Source of the DNA: an uncultured Clostridia bacterium
GTDB lineage: Bacteria; Bacillota; Clostridia; Christensenellales; Borkfalkiaceae
Assembly (NCBI GenBank): GCA_944363645.1
Contig: CALVUR010000001.1
Location: 359,844 to 423,843, forward strand
Direction of reading: 5' to 3'
DNA length: 64,000 nucleotides
Shown here: positions 1 through 7,327 of the stretch, piece after piece
Numbering within the stretch: the stretch's first letter is position 1
Layout: each line of letters begins with the position of its first letter
Notes under the pieces: model-generated
Seen by the model: only the letters and a program-made list of their open reading frames with translations
Told to the model about the DNA's origin: nothing
The model's database searches: none
Position numbers and translations under genes: made by a program

Positions 1-387
1 TTGACTATCTAAATCGGTAATTGTCACCTTTTGTCCGTTTTGGTTGTCGCAAATGATTGTTTTGCGTGATTTTAATGATGAAAGTAAATCGTCGCAAATC
101 AACTTACCATCAAACTCACGTGAAAGCGAGCCTTTTTGCCCGATAATTTTATCGGTATCGCAAATTAAAACGGACATTTGTGTGTTGTCATACAAACTGT
201 CGATAACGCACTTTGTGTAATTTTGTATTGCACCAAGTGGCGAATATTTGCGAAGTAAAAGTTCGTCATGCTCGGTAAAAATTTCCAACGGATCGCCTTC
301 AGCAATGCGCAAAGTCTTTCTTATCTCTTTAGGGATAACCACCCGACCTAACTCATCAATTCTACGAATAATACCTGTTTCTTTCAT
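1..387 (-). CDS. spoVT: Stage V sporulation protein T (SpoVT), cut by the window edge
   Basis: SpoVT is a forespore transcription factor that tunes SigG-dependent genes. The first 129 residues are visible. They begin with an AbrB/SpoVT swapped-hairpin DNA-binding domain (about residues 1-50, with GIIRRIDELGRVVIPKEIR). The rest matches the start of the GAF-like regulatory half, and the C-terminus lies off the left edge. The ATG follows a strong ribosome binding site (AGGAGGTAAT). The AbrB domain alone would also fit AbrB or MazE-type proteins, but the long second domain and the LRIAEGDPLEIF stretch point to SpoVT. Confidence 0.88.
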   Translation of the reverse strand, partial: MKETGIIRRIDELGRVVIPKEIRKTLRIAEGDPLEIFTEHDELLLRKYSPLGAIQNYTKCVIDSLYDNTQMSVLICDTDKIIGQKGSLSREFDGKLICDDLLSSLKSRKTIICDNQNGQKVTITDLDSQ

Positions 388-453
388 ATTACCTCCTTAA
401 AAATATAGTCTGTAATACGAATTAAATTATGTAAAAATAGCGTAAATTTTGGT

Positions 454-489
454 AAAAAGTGGGGCTATAAGCCAGTTATCGCCACTTTT
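454..489 (+). repeat. Dispersed palindromic element, copy 1
   Basis: A-tract and T-tract arms (AAAAAGTGG / CCACTTTT) flank the core CTATAAGCCAGTTATC, one base off the consensus. It sits 12 bp past the cwlD stop and upstream of spoVT, where a terminator would be expected. Confidence 0.8.
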
Positions 490-501
490 CAAATTTTTTA
501 A

Positions 502-1188
502 TCAAATTTTTTCATTATATAAATAACAAATTACGCCATAATAAATAGAGTGCGCAAGTTTGTTGCGATAACTATCTGTTGTAAGCAATTTTTCGTCCAA
601 AGGATTAGATAAAAAACCACATTCCACAATGATTGCTGGGCACGTCAAGTTGTTTAATAAATAATAGTCGCCCGCAAGTGGTTCGCAAATTCTAACACTT
701 TCTTCCATACCGTTTAAGTTGTCTTGCACAAGTTTGGCAAGTTTTTTACTTTGCTCGCTTTTGGGGTTATAAAAAACTTGTGCGCCACGTCTATTTTCGT
801 CGGCGTAATTGTTCATGTGGATGGAAATAAAAATATCGGCGTTTACACTTTTAGCAATTTGAACACGCTTTTTTAAATCTCTTTCTTTAAAGCCCTTGCT
901 AATCGTGCCGTAAAGCCCCACATCTTGGGTGCGAGTAAGCACGCAGTTTACACCTTCTGCGTAAAAATTGTCGTAAAGGTTTTTAGATAGGTATAAATTC
1001 AAGTTTGATTCCTTTTCCTTAGTAGTTGCGCCTAAAACGCCGGGATCAATACCGCCATGACCGGGATCTATAACCACCGTAAAACCACTTTTTGCCGTTT
1101 GGTAAATTTTACCATTTAAAAAGAAAAAATTCATCACAAAAAGGCTAAACATCAACGCAAAAGTTACTAACACAAATTTTTTACCCAC
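502..1188 (-). CDS. cwlD: N-acetylmuramoyl-L-alanine amidase, CwlD type
   Basis: A zinc amidase of the Amidase_3 family, 228 residues, close to the length of the Bacillus CwlD that makes muramic-delta-lactam in spore cortex. An uncleaved signal or membrane anchor spans residues 5-25. The catalytic set is visible: H44 in DPGHGG, E58, H124 in SIHMN and E189 in VECGFLSN. The start is GTG with an AGGGGG ribosome binding site. It lies beside spoVT, another sporulation gene. A vegetative autolysin role is possible, but the short single-domain form without SH3 or SPOR domains favours CwlD. Confidence 0.82.
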   Translation of the reverse strand: MGKKFVLVTFALMFSLFVMNFFFLNGKIYQTAKSGFTVVIDPGHGGIDPGVLGATTKEKESNLNLYLSKNLYDNFYAEGVNCVLTRTQDVGLYGTISKGFKERDLKKRVQIAKSVNADIFISIHMNNYADENRRGAQVFYNPKSEQSKKLAKLVQDNLNGMEESVRICEPLAGDYYLLNNLTCPAIIVECGFLSNPLDEKLLTTDSYRNKLAHSIYYGVICYLYNEKI

Positions 1189-1209
1189 AAAGCCCCCTTT
1201 TAGCCCATG

Positions 1210-1280
1210 TTATCCACAATTTTGGGCATTTTAAACTTAGATTGTGGATAACTTACCCGAGTTATCCACAGTTATCCACA
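1210..1280. promoter_or_regulatory. Cluster of four perfect DnaA boxes
   Basis: TTATCCACA occurs at 1210-1218, 1262-1270 and 1272-1280, and its reverse complement at 1243-1251. All four match the DnaA-box consensus exactly. The last two are spaced one helical turn apart. AT-rich DNA follows up to 1473. The cluster lies between the divergent cwlD and patatin genes, far from any dnaA or dnaN, so it looks more like a DnaA-binding regulatory or titration site than the replication origin. Confidence 0.7.
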
Positions 1281-1427
1281 TTTTTTAACACATTTAAAAT
1301 CAAAGTTAAACTGATAAATTTTATGTAAACCAAACAAAATTTATGCTTTTTGCAAAGATTTATAGGCGAATAATTTAGATATCTTAAAAATTGCGATAAA
1401 AAGCCACATTTAATGTTGTCAATATTT

Positions 1428-1446
1428 TTTGTAAATTGTTTACAAA
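1428..1446. promoter_or_regulatory. Inverted-repeat operator candidate over a -35 box
   Basis: A perfect palindrome, TTTGTAAA-TTG-TTTACAAA, has 8-bp arms and a 3-bp centre. Its right arm contains the -35 box (TTTACA, 1439-1444) of the patatin promoter, so a dimeric repressor bound here would block RNA polymerase. The regulator is not identifiable from this window. Confidence 0.55.
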
Positions 1447-1467
1447 TTTTTTAAAATTTAGTATAAT
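1439..1467 (+). promoter_or_regulatory. Promoter of the patatin gene, apparently leaderless
   Basis: TTTACA, a 17-bp spacer and TATAAT form a near-consensus SigA promoter. Only six bases separate the -10 box from the ATG at 1474, so transcription should start at the start codon. No ribosome binding site is visible. Confidence 0.65.
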
Positions 1468-1473
1468 AAACGT

Positions 1474-2286
1474 ATGAGATTTTTGACTTTTTTAAAAAAT
1501 TTATTTATAAAAAAGCCCATAAAAATTGGGCTTGCGTTAGGAAGTGGCGGTGCAAAAGGTGCGGCACACTTGGGGGCGTTAAAGGCCTTTGAAGAAGAAG
1601 GTATAACCTTTGATGTGGTTGCCGGCACAAGCATTGGCGCGGTGGTTGGCGCAATGTACGCTTTAAAATACACCGCTGACGACATGATTAAAATAATACA
1701 AAATTACACTTCAAACGAAAAAATAAGCCTTTTAAAACTTACACTTTCTAAAGATGCGGGCGAAGTAAACCTTTTAAAACTTATTGGCGACAAAGAGTTT
1801 GACGATTTAGCCTTACCTTTTAAATGCGTTGCGTGCGATTTAGGGACCGGCGACGAGATTGTTTTAAGCGAAGGTAGTTTGGCAAAAGCCATTGCGTCAT
1901 CAAGCGCAATACCGCCCGTATTTAAGCCTGTGGTGTTTAACGGTAAGCGTTTGGTTGACGGCGCATATGTAAACGCTGTGCCTGCTGACGTTGTAAAAAG
2001 TATGGGTGCTGACGTTGTAATATCGGTTGCCTTACACAAGGTGGAAACAAACCAATCTATTGTAAAATATCTTGACATTTTAGAGCGTGGGCACGGCGTA
2101 AAAGTGCAAAATAGGCTTAAAGGGCTAACTAACTCTGATTACACACTTTATCCCCCATTAGATGAATTTACATCGAGCGACATAAAGCATTTTAAGACAA
2201 TGTATTTATTAGGTTATGAATGTGCTAAAAACCACATGGACGAGATAAAAGCCACAATAAAAAAAGCAAAAAAGAAAAGAAAATAA
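1474..2286 (+). CDS. Patatin-like phospholipase (RssA/YchK type)
   Basis: A serine acyl hydrolase of the patatin family, 270 residues, probably acting on membrane lipids. The oxyanion loop GSGGAKGAAHLG is near residues 22-33. The nucleophile elbow is GTSIG and the catalytic Asp is in VDGAYVNAVP, which together complete the Ser-Asp dyad. There is no signal peptide, so it is cytoplasmic or membrane-associated. It is divergent from cwlD and ends in a hairpin terminator. The ATG follows the -10 box directly, with no ribosome binding site. The substrate cannot be told from sequence. Confidence 0.85.
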   Translation: MRFLTFLKNLFIKKPIKIGLALGSGGAKGAAHLGALKAFEEEGITFDVVAGTSIGAVVGAMYALKYTADDMIKIIQNYTSNEKISLLKLTLSKDAGEVNLLKLIGDKEFDDLALPFKCVACDLGTGDEIVLSEGSLAKAIASSSAIPPVFKPVVFNGKRLVDGAYVNAVPADVVKSMGADVVISVALHKVETNQSIVKYLDILERGHGVKVQNRLKGLTNSDYTLYPPLDEFTSSDIKHFKTMYLLGYECAKNHMDEIKATIKKAKKKRK

Positions 2287-2290
2287 ATAA

Positions 2291-2328
2291 AAAAAGAGCC
2301 TTTAACTTAAAATTAAAGGTTCTTTTTT
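2291..2328 (+). terminator. Intrinsic terminator after the patatin gene
   Basis: An A-rich left arm AAAGAGCCTTTAA pairs with TTAAAGGTTCTTT and is followed by a T run. It starts a few bases after the stop codon. Confidence 0.85.
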
Positions 2329-2333
2329 TGTGT

Positions 2334-2369
2334 AAAAAGTGGTGATTTCGGGCTTATAGCCCCACTTTT
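2334..2369 (-). repeat. Dispersed palindromic element, copy 2
   Basis: Reverse orientation, with a diverged left half (GGTGATTTCGGGCTTATAGCCCC). Its terminal T/A run supplies two bases of the TAA stop codon of the lipoprotein gene at 2368. Confidence 0.75.
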
Positions 2370-3573
2370 AACTTATTTTTAATAATTCGTCAACAACCGA
2401 TTTTGGTGTAAAATCAATTTTTACGTGAAAGTTTTCATAATCGAAAATATTGGCTGAAGATGACTTTTTAAGGTTGAAGTCGATTGAAAGTTTTACTAAA
2501 TTTTTATCTAAATCAAAGGTATATAAAATGTTTAATGTGTCGGTAAACTTTTTAATGGTGTCGCTGATTGTGATACGAAGTTTTGAAAAATATTCCTTAA
2601 AAGATAAGTTGTCATACCCCATCATTTGCACAAGGTCGAAAATGCGAAGTGAAGCGATTGTTAAGCCCTGAACTTTTGTGTTTACAAACCTTATCAAATA
2701 ATCGTAAGCGTTTTCTAAATCGTATGCTTTAAGTTCTTCAAAAGAGATTGTATAACCAGCGTTTGCGAGAGTGTAATTGATAAACTTAACTAAATTTTCA
2801 AGCACATTTGCTTGTATGCTTTCCAAAAACGATTTAAATAAATCGGTAAACTGTTGAGAATTGATTAAGTCTTCAATGGTGATTGTGGGCTTGCCGTCAA
2901 TAGTTTCGCCTATTTCAATCAACTTGTTTAAGGCTTGTTGTAAAGACTTAACGATATCAACGGACAAACGATAACCGTTGTAAACCTTTGTTGGGGAACT
3001 TGTATTTAGCGCATAAGAGTTCTTAACGACGCTAAAAATGACTTGCATAATATGTGGTAAGTTAAAATTGGTTGCGCCAGCCGGTGTTAAAATTTCAAAA
3101 AAGTCAGCAGCGCTATCATAAAACGCCTGTTTTTCAGCGTAAAATTCCACTTTATCGCTTGTATATTTTAAATGGTTTTGAACTTCCACTTCATAATTAG
3201 ATGATGCGATTTCGAACATGGAAAACTTATTTACGCCATCGACAAAAATAGTGTAAATTTTATCATTTCTTAAAAACAACGCTGAGGCCCTTTTGTTTTG
3301 TTCGGTAATGTTTTCTTCCACATTATAACTCATAAGATAAAAATCAAACATATTACCGCTATCTAACGATTGAACTTTAAGTGTCGCCTCGTAACCGTTA
3401 AGACTACCGATAGTTTTAACGTTTAAAACGCCCGAAGATAGGTCGGTGTTTTGAGCGGAGGCTATCAAGTCATTTTTAATTGATTGAGTTGTAGTTTCGC
3501 CACTGCACGCAGTAAACAAAAAGCACGTAATAAAAGCGAGCGTGAATGAAAGTAGTTTAACAAATTTTCTCAT
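2368..3573 (-). CDS. Putative lipoprotein of unknown function
   Basis: A 401-residue protein with a lipoprotein signal peptide: basic n-region, hydrophobic stretch and the lipobox FTAC before Cys23. The mature part is rich in Asn, Ser, Lys and beta-type sequence and has no motif I recognise. It should be tethered to the outer face of the membrane. It is preceded by the rnf operon on the same strand, but a palindromic element lies between them, so joint transcription is doubtful. Confidence 0.7.
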   Translation of the reverse strand: MRKFVKLLSFTLAFITCFLFTACSGETTTQSIKNDLIASAQNTDLSSGVLNVKTIGSLNGYEATLKVQSLDSGNMFDFYLMSYNVEENITEQNKRASALFLRNDKIYTIFVDGVNKFSMFEIASSNYEVEVQNHLKYTSDKVEFYAEKQAFYDSAADFFEILTPAGATNFNLPHIMQVIFSVVKNSYALNTSSPTKVYNGYRLSVDIVKSLQQALNKLIEIGETIDGKPTITIEDLINSQQFTDLFKSFLESIQANVLENLVKFINYTLANAGYTISFEELKAYDLENAYDYLIRFVNTKVQGLTIASLRIFDLVQMMGYDNLSFKEYFSKLRITISDTIKKFTDTLNILYTFDLDKNLVKLSIDFNLKKSSSANIFDYENFHVKIDFTPKSVVDELLKIS

Positions 3574-3625
3574 AACAAATTAAAAACCTTTATGTATTTA
3601 GAAAATAACGGGCTTAAAAAACCTT

Positions 3626-3660
3626 AAAAGTGGGGCTATAAGCCCGTTATTAGCCATTTT
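3626..3660 (+). repeat. Dispersed palindromic element, copy 3, with an extra inverted half
   Basis: Forward core CTATAAGCCCGTTATT, 10 bp past the rnfB stop. A second, inverted half-core (AATAACGGGCTT, 3604-3615) pairs perfectly over 12 bp with AAGCCCGTTATT at 3640-3651. This gives a longer hairpin than in other copies. Confidence 0.75.
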
Positions 3661-3669
3661 TAGTAAAAA

Positions 3670-4500
3670 CTAATCTAATTTTTTAATCACCTTGCGTGGA
3701 CATTTTTCTAAACAAGCGTAGCACGCAACACATTTAGAATAATCGATAACAGGAAGATTGTCAACCATTTTAATTGCTTCTTCTGGGCAAGTTTTTGCGC
3801 AGATACCGCAACCGATACATCCAACTTTACATGCATCCATAACCTGTTTACCACGACATTTTGTAGAGCAAGCAATGTAAACTTTTGCACTGCCGTCTAT
3901 CTTTGAAATTACCGATTTTGGACAGTTATTAAAGCACGCACCGCACGCAATACAAAGTTGCTGGTCGATTTTTGCAACGCCGTCAACGATTTTGATTGCA
4001 TCTTGCTTACAAGCGGTAATGCAAGTACCTGTGCCCAAGCAAGCGGTATCGCAAAGTTTTCTTCCGCCGACGGTCATGGTTTGACGAACGCAGTCATTAA
4101 CGCCGACATAATCGTTTTGGTCGACAGCGTTAATACCGCCGATACATGAAACGACAAATTTATAAGTACTGCCACCGGCGTAATCGATGCCCAAAACTTG
4201 AGCAATCTTTTCCTTATTTTTCTTATCGGTAACGGCGCAGTCATCAATTTGACTTTTGTTTTCCAACAAAGAATGGGCAAACGCACTGCACCCTGCCTTA
4301 CCGCAACCACCGCAGTTAGCACCTGCCAAGCATCCCAAAATAACTTCTTCACGCTCATCAGTTTCGACGGCGAATTTTTTGGAAACGACCATGATTAAAA
4401 AGCCGAAAACGATAGCGATAACGAGCATGATTGCGATAGCGATTAAAACGCTTACAAGATTAATCTTGTTAGGGTCATTAGCCAATAAATATAACAACAT
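3670..4500 (-). CDS. rnfB: Rnf complex subunit B (multi-cluster ferredoxin)
   Basis: RnfB receives electrons from reduced ferredoxin and passes them into the Rnf complex. The 276-residue protein has one membrane anchor (about residues 15-40). The Fe-S motif GCLAGANCGGCGKAGC follows, with C57, C63, C66 and C71. The C-terminal half holds several CxxCxxCxxxCP ferredoxin-type motifs. The AGGGGG ribosome binding site lies just after the rnfA stop. It is the last gene of rnfCDGEAB, which is the usual clostridial and acetogen order. Confidence 0.96.
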   Translation of the reverse strand: MLLYLLANDPNKINLVSVLIAIAIMLVIAIVFGFLIMVVSKKFAVETDEREEVILGCLAGANCGGCGKAGCSAFAHSLLENKSQIDDCAVTDKKNKEKIAQVLGIDYAGGSTYKFVVSCIGGINAVDQNDYVGVNDCVRQTMTVGGRKLCDTACLGTGTCITACKQDAIKIVDGVAKIDQQLCIACGACFNNCPKSVISKIDGSAKVYIACSTKCRGKQVMDACKVGCIGCGICAKTCPEEAIKMVDNLPVIDYSKCVACYACLEKCPRKVIKKLD

Positions 4501-4512
4501 TTTAACTACCCC

Positions 4513-5094
4513 CTAAAACGAAATGCCCACAAAGATGTTAAATGCCATTGCCATAAAGCAAGCCAAAAGCATTGAAACGGGGAAACCTTCGAGCGGTTTA
4601 GGAAGGCTTAAAGTGTCAAGTTTTTCACGCATACCGCTCATCATAATCATAGCAAGGGTAAAGCCCAAACCGCCAAACAAACCGTAAGTTACCGCACCTA
4701 ATAAATCGACAACGATATCGCCTGCGATACAGATTTCGGCAACACCTAAAACGGCGCAGTTGGTGGTGATAAGTGGAAGGTACACGCCCATTGCGTTGTA
4801 AAGTGGTTTTGAGATCTTTTTGATTATGATTTCAATAATTTGAACGAGTGAAGCGATAACAAAGATAAACACGATGATTTCCAAATATTCAACGCCAAGC
4901 GGAACTAAAATCATGGTGTAAATCGGGTAAGTGATAAGACATGTAATTGTCATTACGAAAGTAACGGCAATGCCCATACCGAACGCACTTTTAACGTTTT
5001 TAGATACGCCCAAGAAAGGACAGATGCCCAAAAACTTAACCAAAACGAAGTTGGAAGCAAGCATTGCAGTAAAAATAATTGTCAAATAATTCAT
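4513..5094 (-). CDS. rnfA: Rnf complex membrane subunit A
   Basis: A 193-residue integral membrane protein with about six membrane segments. It carries the conserved LVKFLGICPFLGVSK segment of RnfA/NqrE near residues 18-32 and ITTNCAVLGV near the middle. The conserved cysteines in the two inverted halves (C25 and the C of TNCA) fit the intramembrane Fe-S site known for this family. Its start overlaps the rnfE stop by four bases, so the two are probably translationally coupled. Confidence 0.95.
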   Translation of the reverse strand: MNYLTIIFTAMLASNFVLVKFLGICPFLGVSKNVKSAFGMGIAVTFVMTITCLITYPIYTMILVPLGVEYLEIIVFIFVIASLVQIIEIIIKKISKPLYNAMGVYLPLITTNCAVLGVAEICIAGDIVVDLLGAVTYGLFGGLGFTLAMIMMSGMREKLDTLSLPKPLEGFPVSMLLACFMAMAFNIFVGISF

Positions 5095-5732
5095 GCCTCT
5101 ACCTCCTTTTTATCTTTTTGGAGCGTTTTTTGTTTGGATTTTTTGGAATATAATCCACTAAAATATGTAAATAGTGCGATAAAGATTGCGTAAGTGAACA
5201 ATGCACCCGAAGCGTGAGTGAAAAATTCAATCTTAAAATCCCAAAGTTTTACGCCAAAGATTGCGCCAGCGCCTAAAATTTCCCTGAACGCACCCATTAA
5301 AGTGATTGCGAGCATGAAGCCAAGCCCCATAAAGATGCCGTCAAACATGGAATCTAAAACGGGGTTTTTGCTTGCGAAGGCTTCGGCACGCCCTAAAATG
5401 ATACAGTTTACAACGATGAGCGGAAGGTATGGACCCATTGCCGTTGCGATTGTGGGCGCAAACTTGTTTAAAAACATCCTTACAATGGTAACGAACGTTG
5501 CAATGATTAAGATGTAAGCAGGTATCCTTACCCTTGAAGGAATTATGTTTCTTAAACTTGAAATGATTACGTTTGAACACATGAGAACGAACGTAACCGC
5601 CAAACCCATGCCAACACCGTTCATAGCGGCTGTTGTAAGTGCCAAAGTTGGGCACGTACCCAAAACAAGTTTAAGCGTGGGGTTTTGACGCAATACGCCA
5701 TCTAACGCCAAATCTTTAACTTTGTTTTTCAT
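5091..5732 (-). CDS. rnfE: Rnf complex membrane subunit E
   Basis: A 213-residue paralogue of RnfA with six predicted membrane segments. The motifs NPTLKLVLGTCPTLALT and VVNCIILGRAEAFA carry the two conserved cysteines. RnfA and RnfE together form the membrane path for electrons across the bilayer. It overlaps the genes on both sides by four bases. The C-terminal tail is Lys-rich and cytoplasmic. Confidence 0.95.
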   Translation of the reverse strand: MKNKVKDLALDGVLRQNPTLKLVLGTCPTLALTTAAMNGVGMGLAVTFVLMCSNVIISSLRNIIPSRVRIPAYILIIATFVTIVRMFLNKFAPTIATAMGPYLPLIVVNCIILGRAEAFASKNPVLDSMFDGIFMGLGFMLAITLMGAFREILGAGAIFGVKLWDFKIEFFTHASGALFTYAIFIALFTYFSGLYSKKSKQKTLQKDKKEVEA

Positions 5733-6334
5733 TGTGCGCCACCCCCCATTATAACATTATAGTAATAGTAAGCCGCCTTTTTAAAAGCGTTGTCTACTGC
5801 GGTAAGTGTAAGCGTTGCGCCTACCTTAGGAATTGAATAGTCGGTATCAAACTGCGTTGCAGAATTGATTACCACATAATATTCTTCAAACTTTTTAACA
5901 TTTTCAGATGCTGCGGCAGCACTTTCGTAAGTGTATTTACCGCCAGAAGAGCCGTCAACCGTCATCTTTGCATCAACAAGTTTGTTGTCGCTTTTTGTAA
6001 AGAACATAACGAACTTACATTCGCTTAAATTACCCGATGCCTTTGTTGTGATAAGTAAGCCATAATACGTTTCTTCGCCAGCCTGCATTTGAGCAACTAA
6101 ACTTACCGCCGCCCCACTTTTATCGGTGGTTTTGCCGGCGTGTTCGCTGTTTAAATCAACAACTTTCCATTCGCCGGGGTTTTCAACGGGTAAATCAAAA
6201 TAATTGCTGATATCTTCTGCGCTGGGTGCGACATACAAAAGTGGGTTTAAAACAGCAAGCAATACACCGCATACAACGGCGATTACCGACAAAACAAGCA
6301 CGCACCTTAATGTGCTTTCCTTTTTATTTGCCAT
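5729..6334 (-). CDS. rnfG: Rnf complex flavoprotein subunit G
   Basis: RnfG is a membrane-anchored FMN-binding subunit. The 201-residue protein has an N-terminal anchor (about residues 10-32) and an FMN-binding domain. The likely covalent FMN site is VGATLT, with Thr174 as acceptor. Most homologues have SGATxS here, so Val replaces the usual Ser. The FMN would be attached by the ApbE encoded upstream. It overlaps both rnfE and rnfD. Confidence 0.93.
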   Translation of the reverse strand: MANKKESTLRCVLVLSVIAVVCGVLLAVLNPLLYVAPSAEDISNYFDLPVENPGEWKVVDLNSEHAGKTTDKSGAAVSLVAQMQAGEETYYGLLITTKASGNLSECKFVMFFTKSDNKLVDAKMTVDGSSGGKYTYESAAAASENVKKFEEYYVVINSATQFDTDYSIPKVGATLTLTAVDNAFKKAAYYYYNVIMGGGAQ

Positions 6335-7325
6335 CTTTAACCTCCTTTTTAGCCTTTTTGAAGCCGAAGGGTTTTGGAACTATGTGCCTATCAATAAGGG
6401 GAACAAAGAAGTTCATAAATAGGATACAGAATGAAACTGATTCTGTGCCCCTTAAGTGCCTTAGTGTGGCAGTTAAAATACCTAAAAGTGCAAAGTAAAC
6501 AATGTTGCCGAGTGTGGTGTTGGGGGTTGTAACGTAGTCAGTTGCCATAAAGATTGCGGCAAAGATTAACGCACCAGATAAAATTGAGGGCAAGAAAGCG
6601 TTTATGTTGCCTTGGTAAATCACCATCATCAAACCTGTTACGCCAACGTAGATAAGCGGATATTTAAAGTCGATAACCTTTCTTATTACGAGATAAATAT
6701 AGCCCAAAATCAAAGCGACTTTACAAGTTTCACCTATTGCGCTTGCGCCAACGCCTGTACCTAAAAATAGGTCAAGGTTGGACATTTGACTGCTACCTTG
6801 TAAAATTGGACCTAAGGCAGTTGCGCCAGATGTTGCGCCCGATGTTGCGCCAGAATCTAACGGGAAAAGTGCGCCGATAGATGGTTCGCCCCACATTGTC
6901 ATAAAACTTGCGAAACTTAATACAAGGAAAATTCTTGCGGTGATTGCTGGGTTTACAAAGTTTTTACCCGTGCCACCGAATAACATCTTTACAACAACGA
7001 TGCCGAAGATACCGCCGATAATGGGCAAATACCAAGGACATTCTGGCGGTAAGTTCATACCAAGTAACAAACCTGTTACCGCCGAAGTAAAGTCAAATTT
7101 GCGAATTATATCTTTAATCTTTTCACCTACGATAAGTAGATAAACGACTTCTGCCAAGATACAAGTTATAAGGGATATTGCACACAAAAGCAGTGCATAC
7201 CAACCAAAATACACAATGCCCATCACGAAAGCAGGTAAAAGTGCAATCAAAACGTCAATCATGATGCGTTTTGTGCTACTTTTTGACTTAATGTGTGGGG
7301 TGTTAGAAATAACTAATTTACCCAT
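6324..7325 (-). CDS. rnfD: Rnf complex membrane flavoprotein subunit D
   Basis: A 333-residue membrane protein of the RnfD/NqrB family that carries a covalent FMN. Several membrane segments and the family motif FVNPAITARIFL are visible. The flavinylation motif is present as a tandem triplet, SGATSGATSGAT, near residues 157-168, encoded by three 12-bp units. One SGAT is normal, so the threonine that carries FMN cannot be chosen by inspection. It overlaps rnfG and lies 2 bp after rnfC. Confidence 0.95.
   Translation of the reverse strand: MGKLVISNTPHIKSKSSTKRIMIDVLIALLPAFVMGIVYFGWYALLLCAISLITCILAEVVYLLIVGEKIKDIIRKFDFTSAVTGLLLGMNLPPECPWYLPIIGGIFGIVVVKMLFGGTGKNFVNPAITARIFLVLSFASFMTMWGEPSIGALFPLDSGATSGATSGATALGPILQGSSQMSNLDLFLGTGVGASAIGETCKVALILGYIYLVIRKVIDFKYPLIYVGVTGLMMVIYQGNINAFLPSILSGALIFAAIFMATDYVTTPNTTLGNIVYFALLGILTATLRHLRGTESVSFCILFMNFFVPLIDRHIVPKPFGFKKAKKEVKDGK
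6821..6856. repeat. Three tandem 12-bp units inside rnfD
   Basis: The units TTGCGCCAGATG, TTGCGCCCGATG and TTGCGCCAGAAT (plus strand) encode three consecutive SGAT copies at the flavin attachment site of RnfD. They differ at one to three positions, which fits local duplication followed by drift. Confidence 0.85.
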
Positions 7326-7327
7326 AA

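Noticed and set aside
1189..1473. Replication origin at the DnaA-box cluster
   Set aside because: No dnaA, dnaN or rpmH nearby, and the minus-strand gene bias on the right implies a fork moving toward this site rather than away from it.
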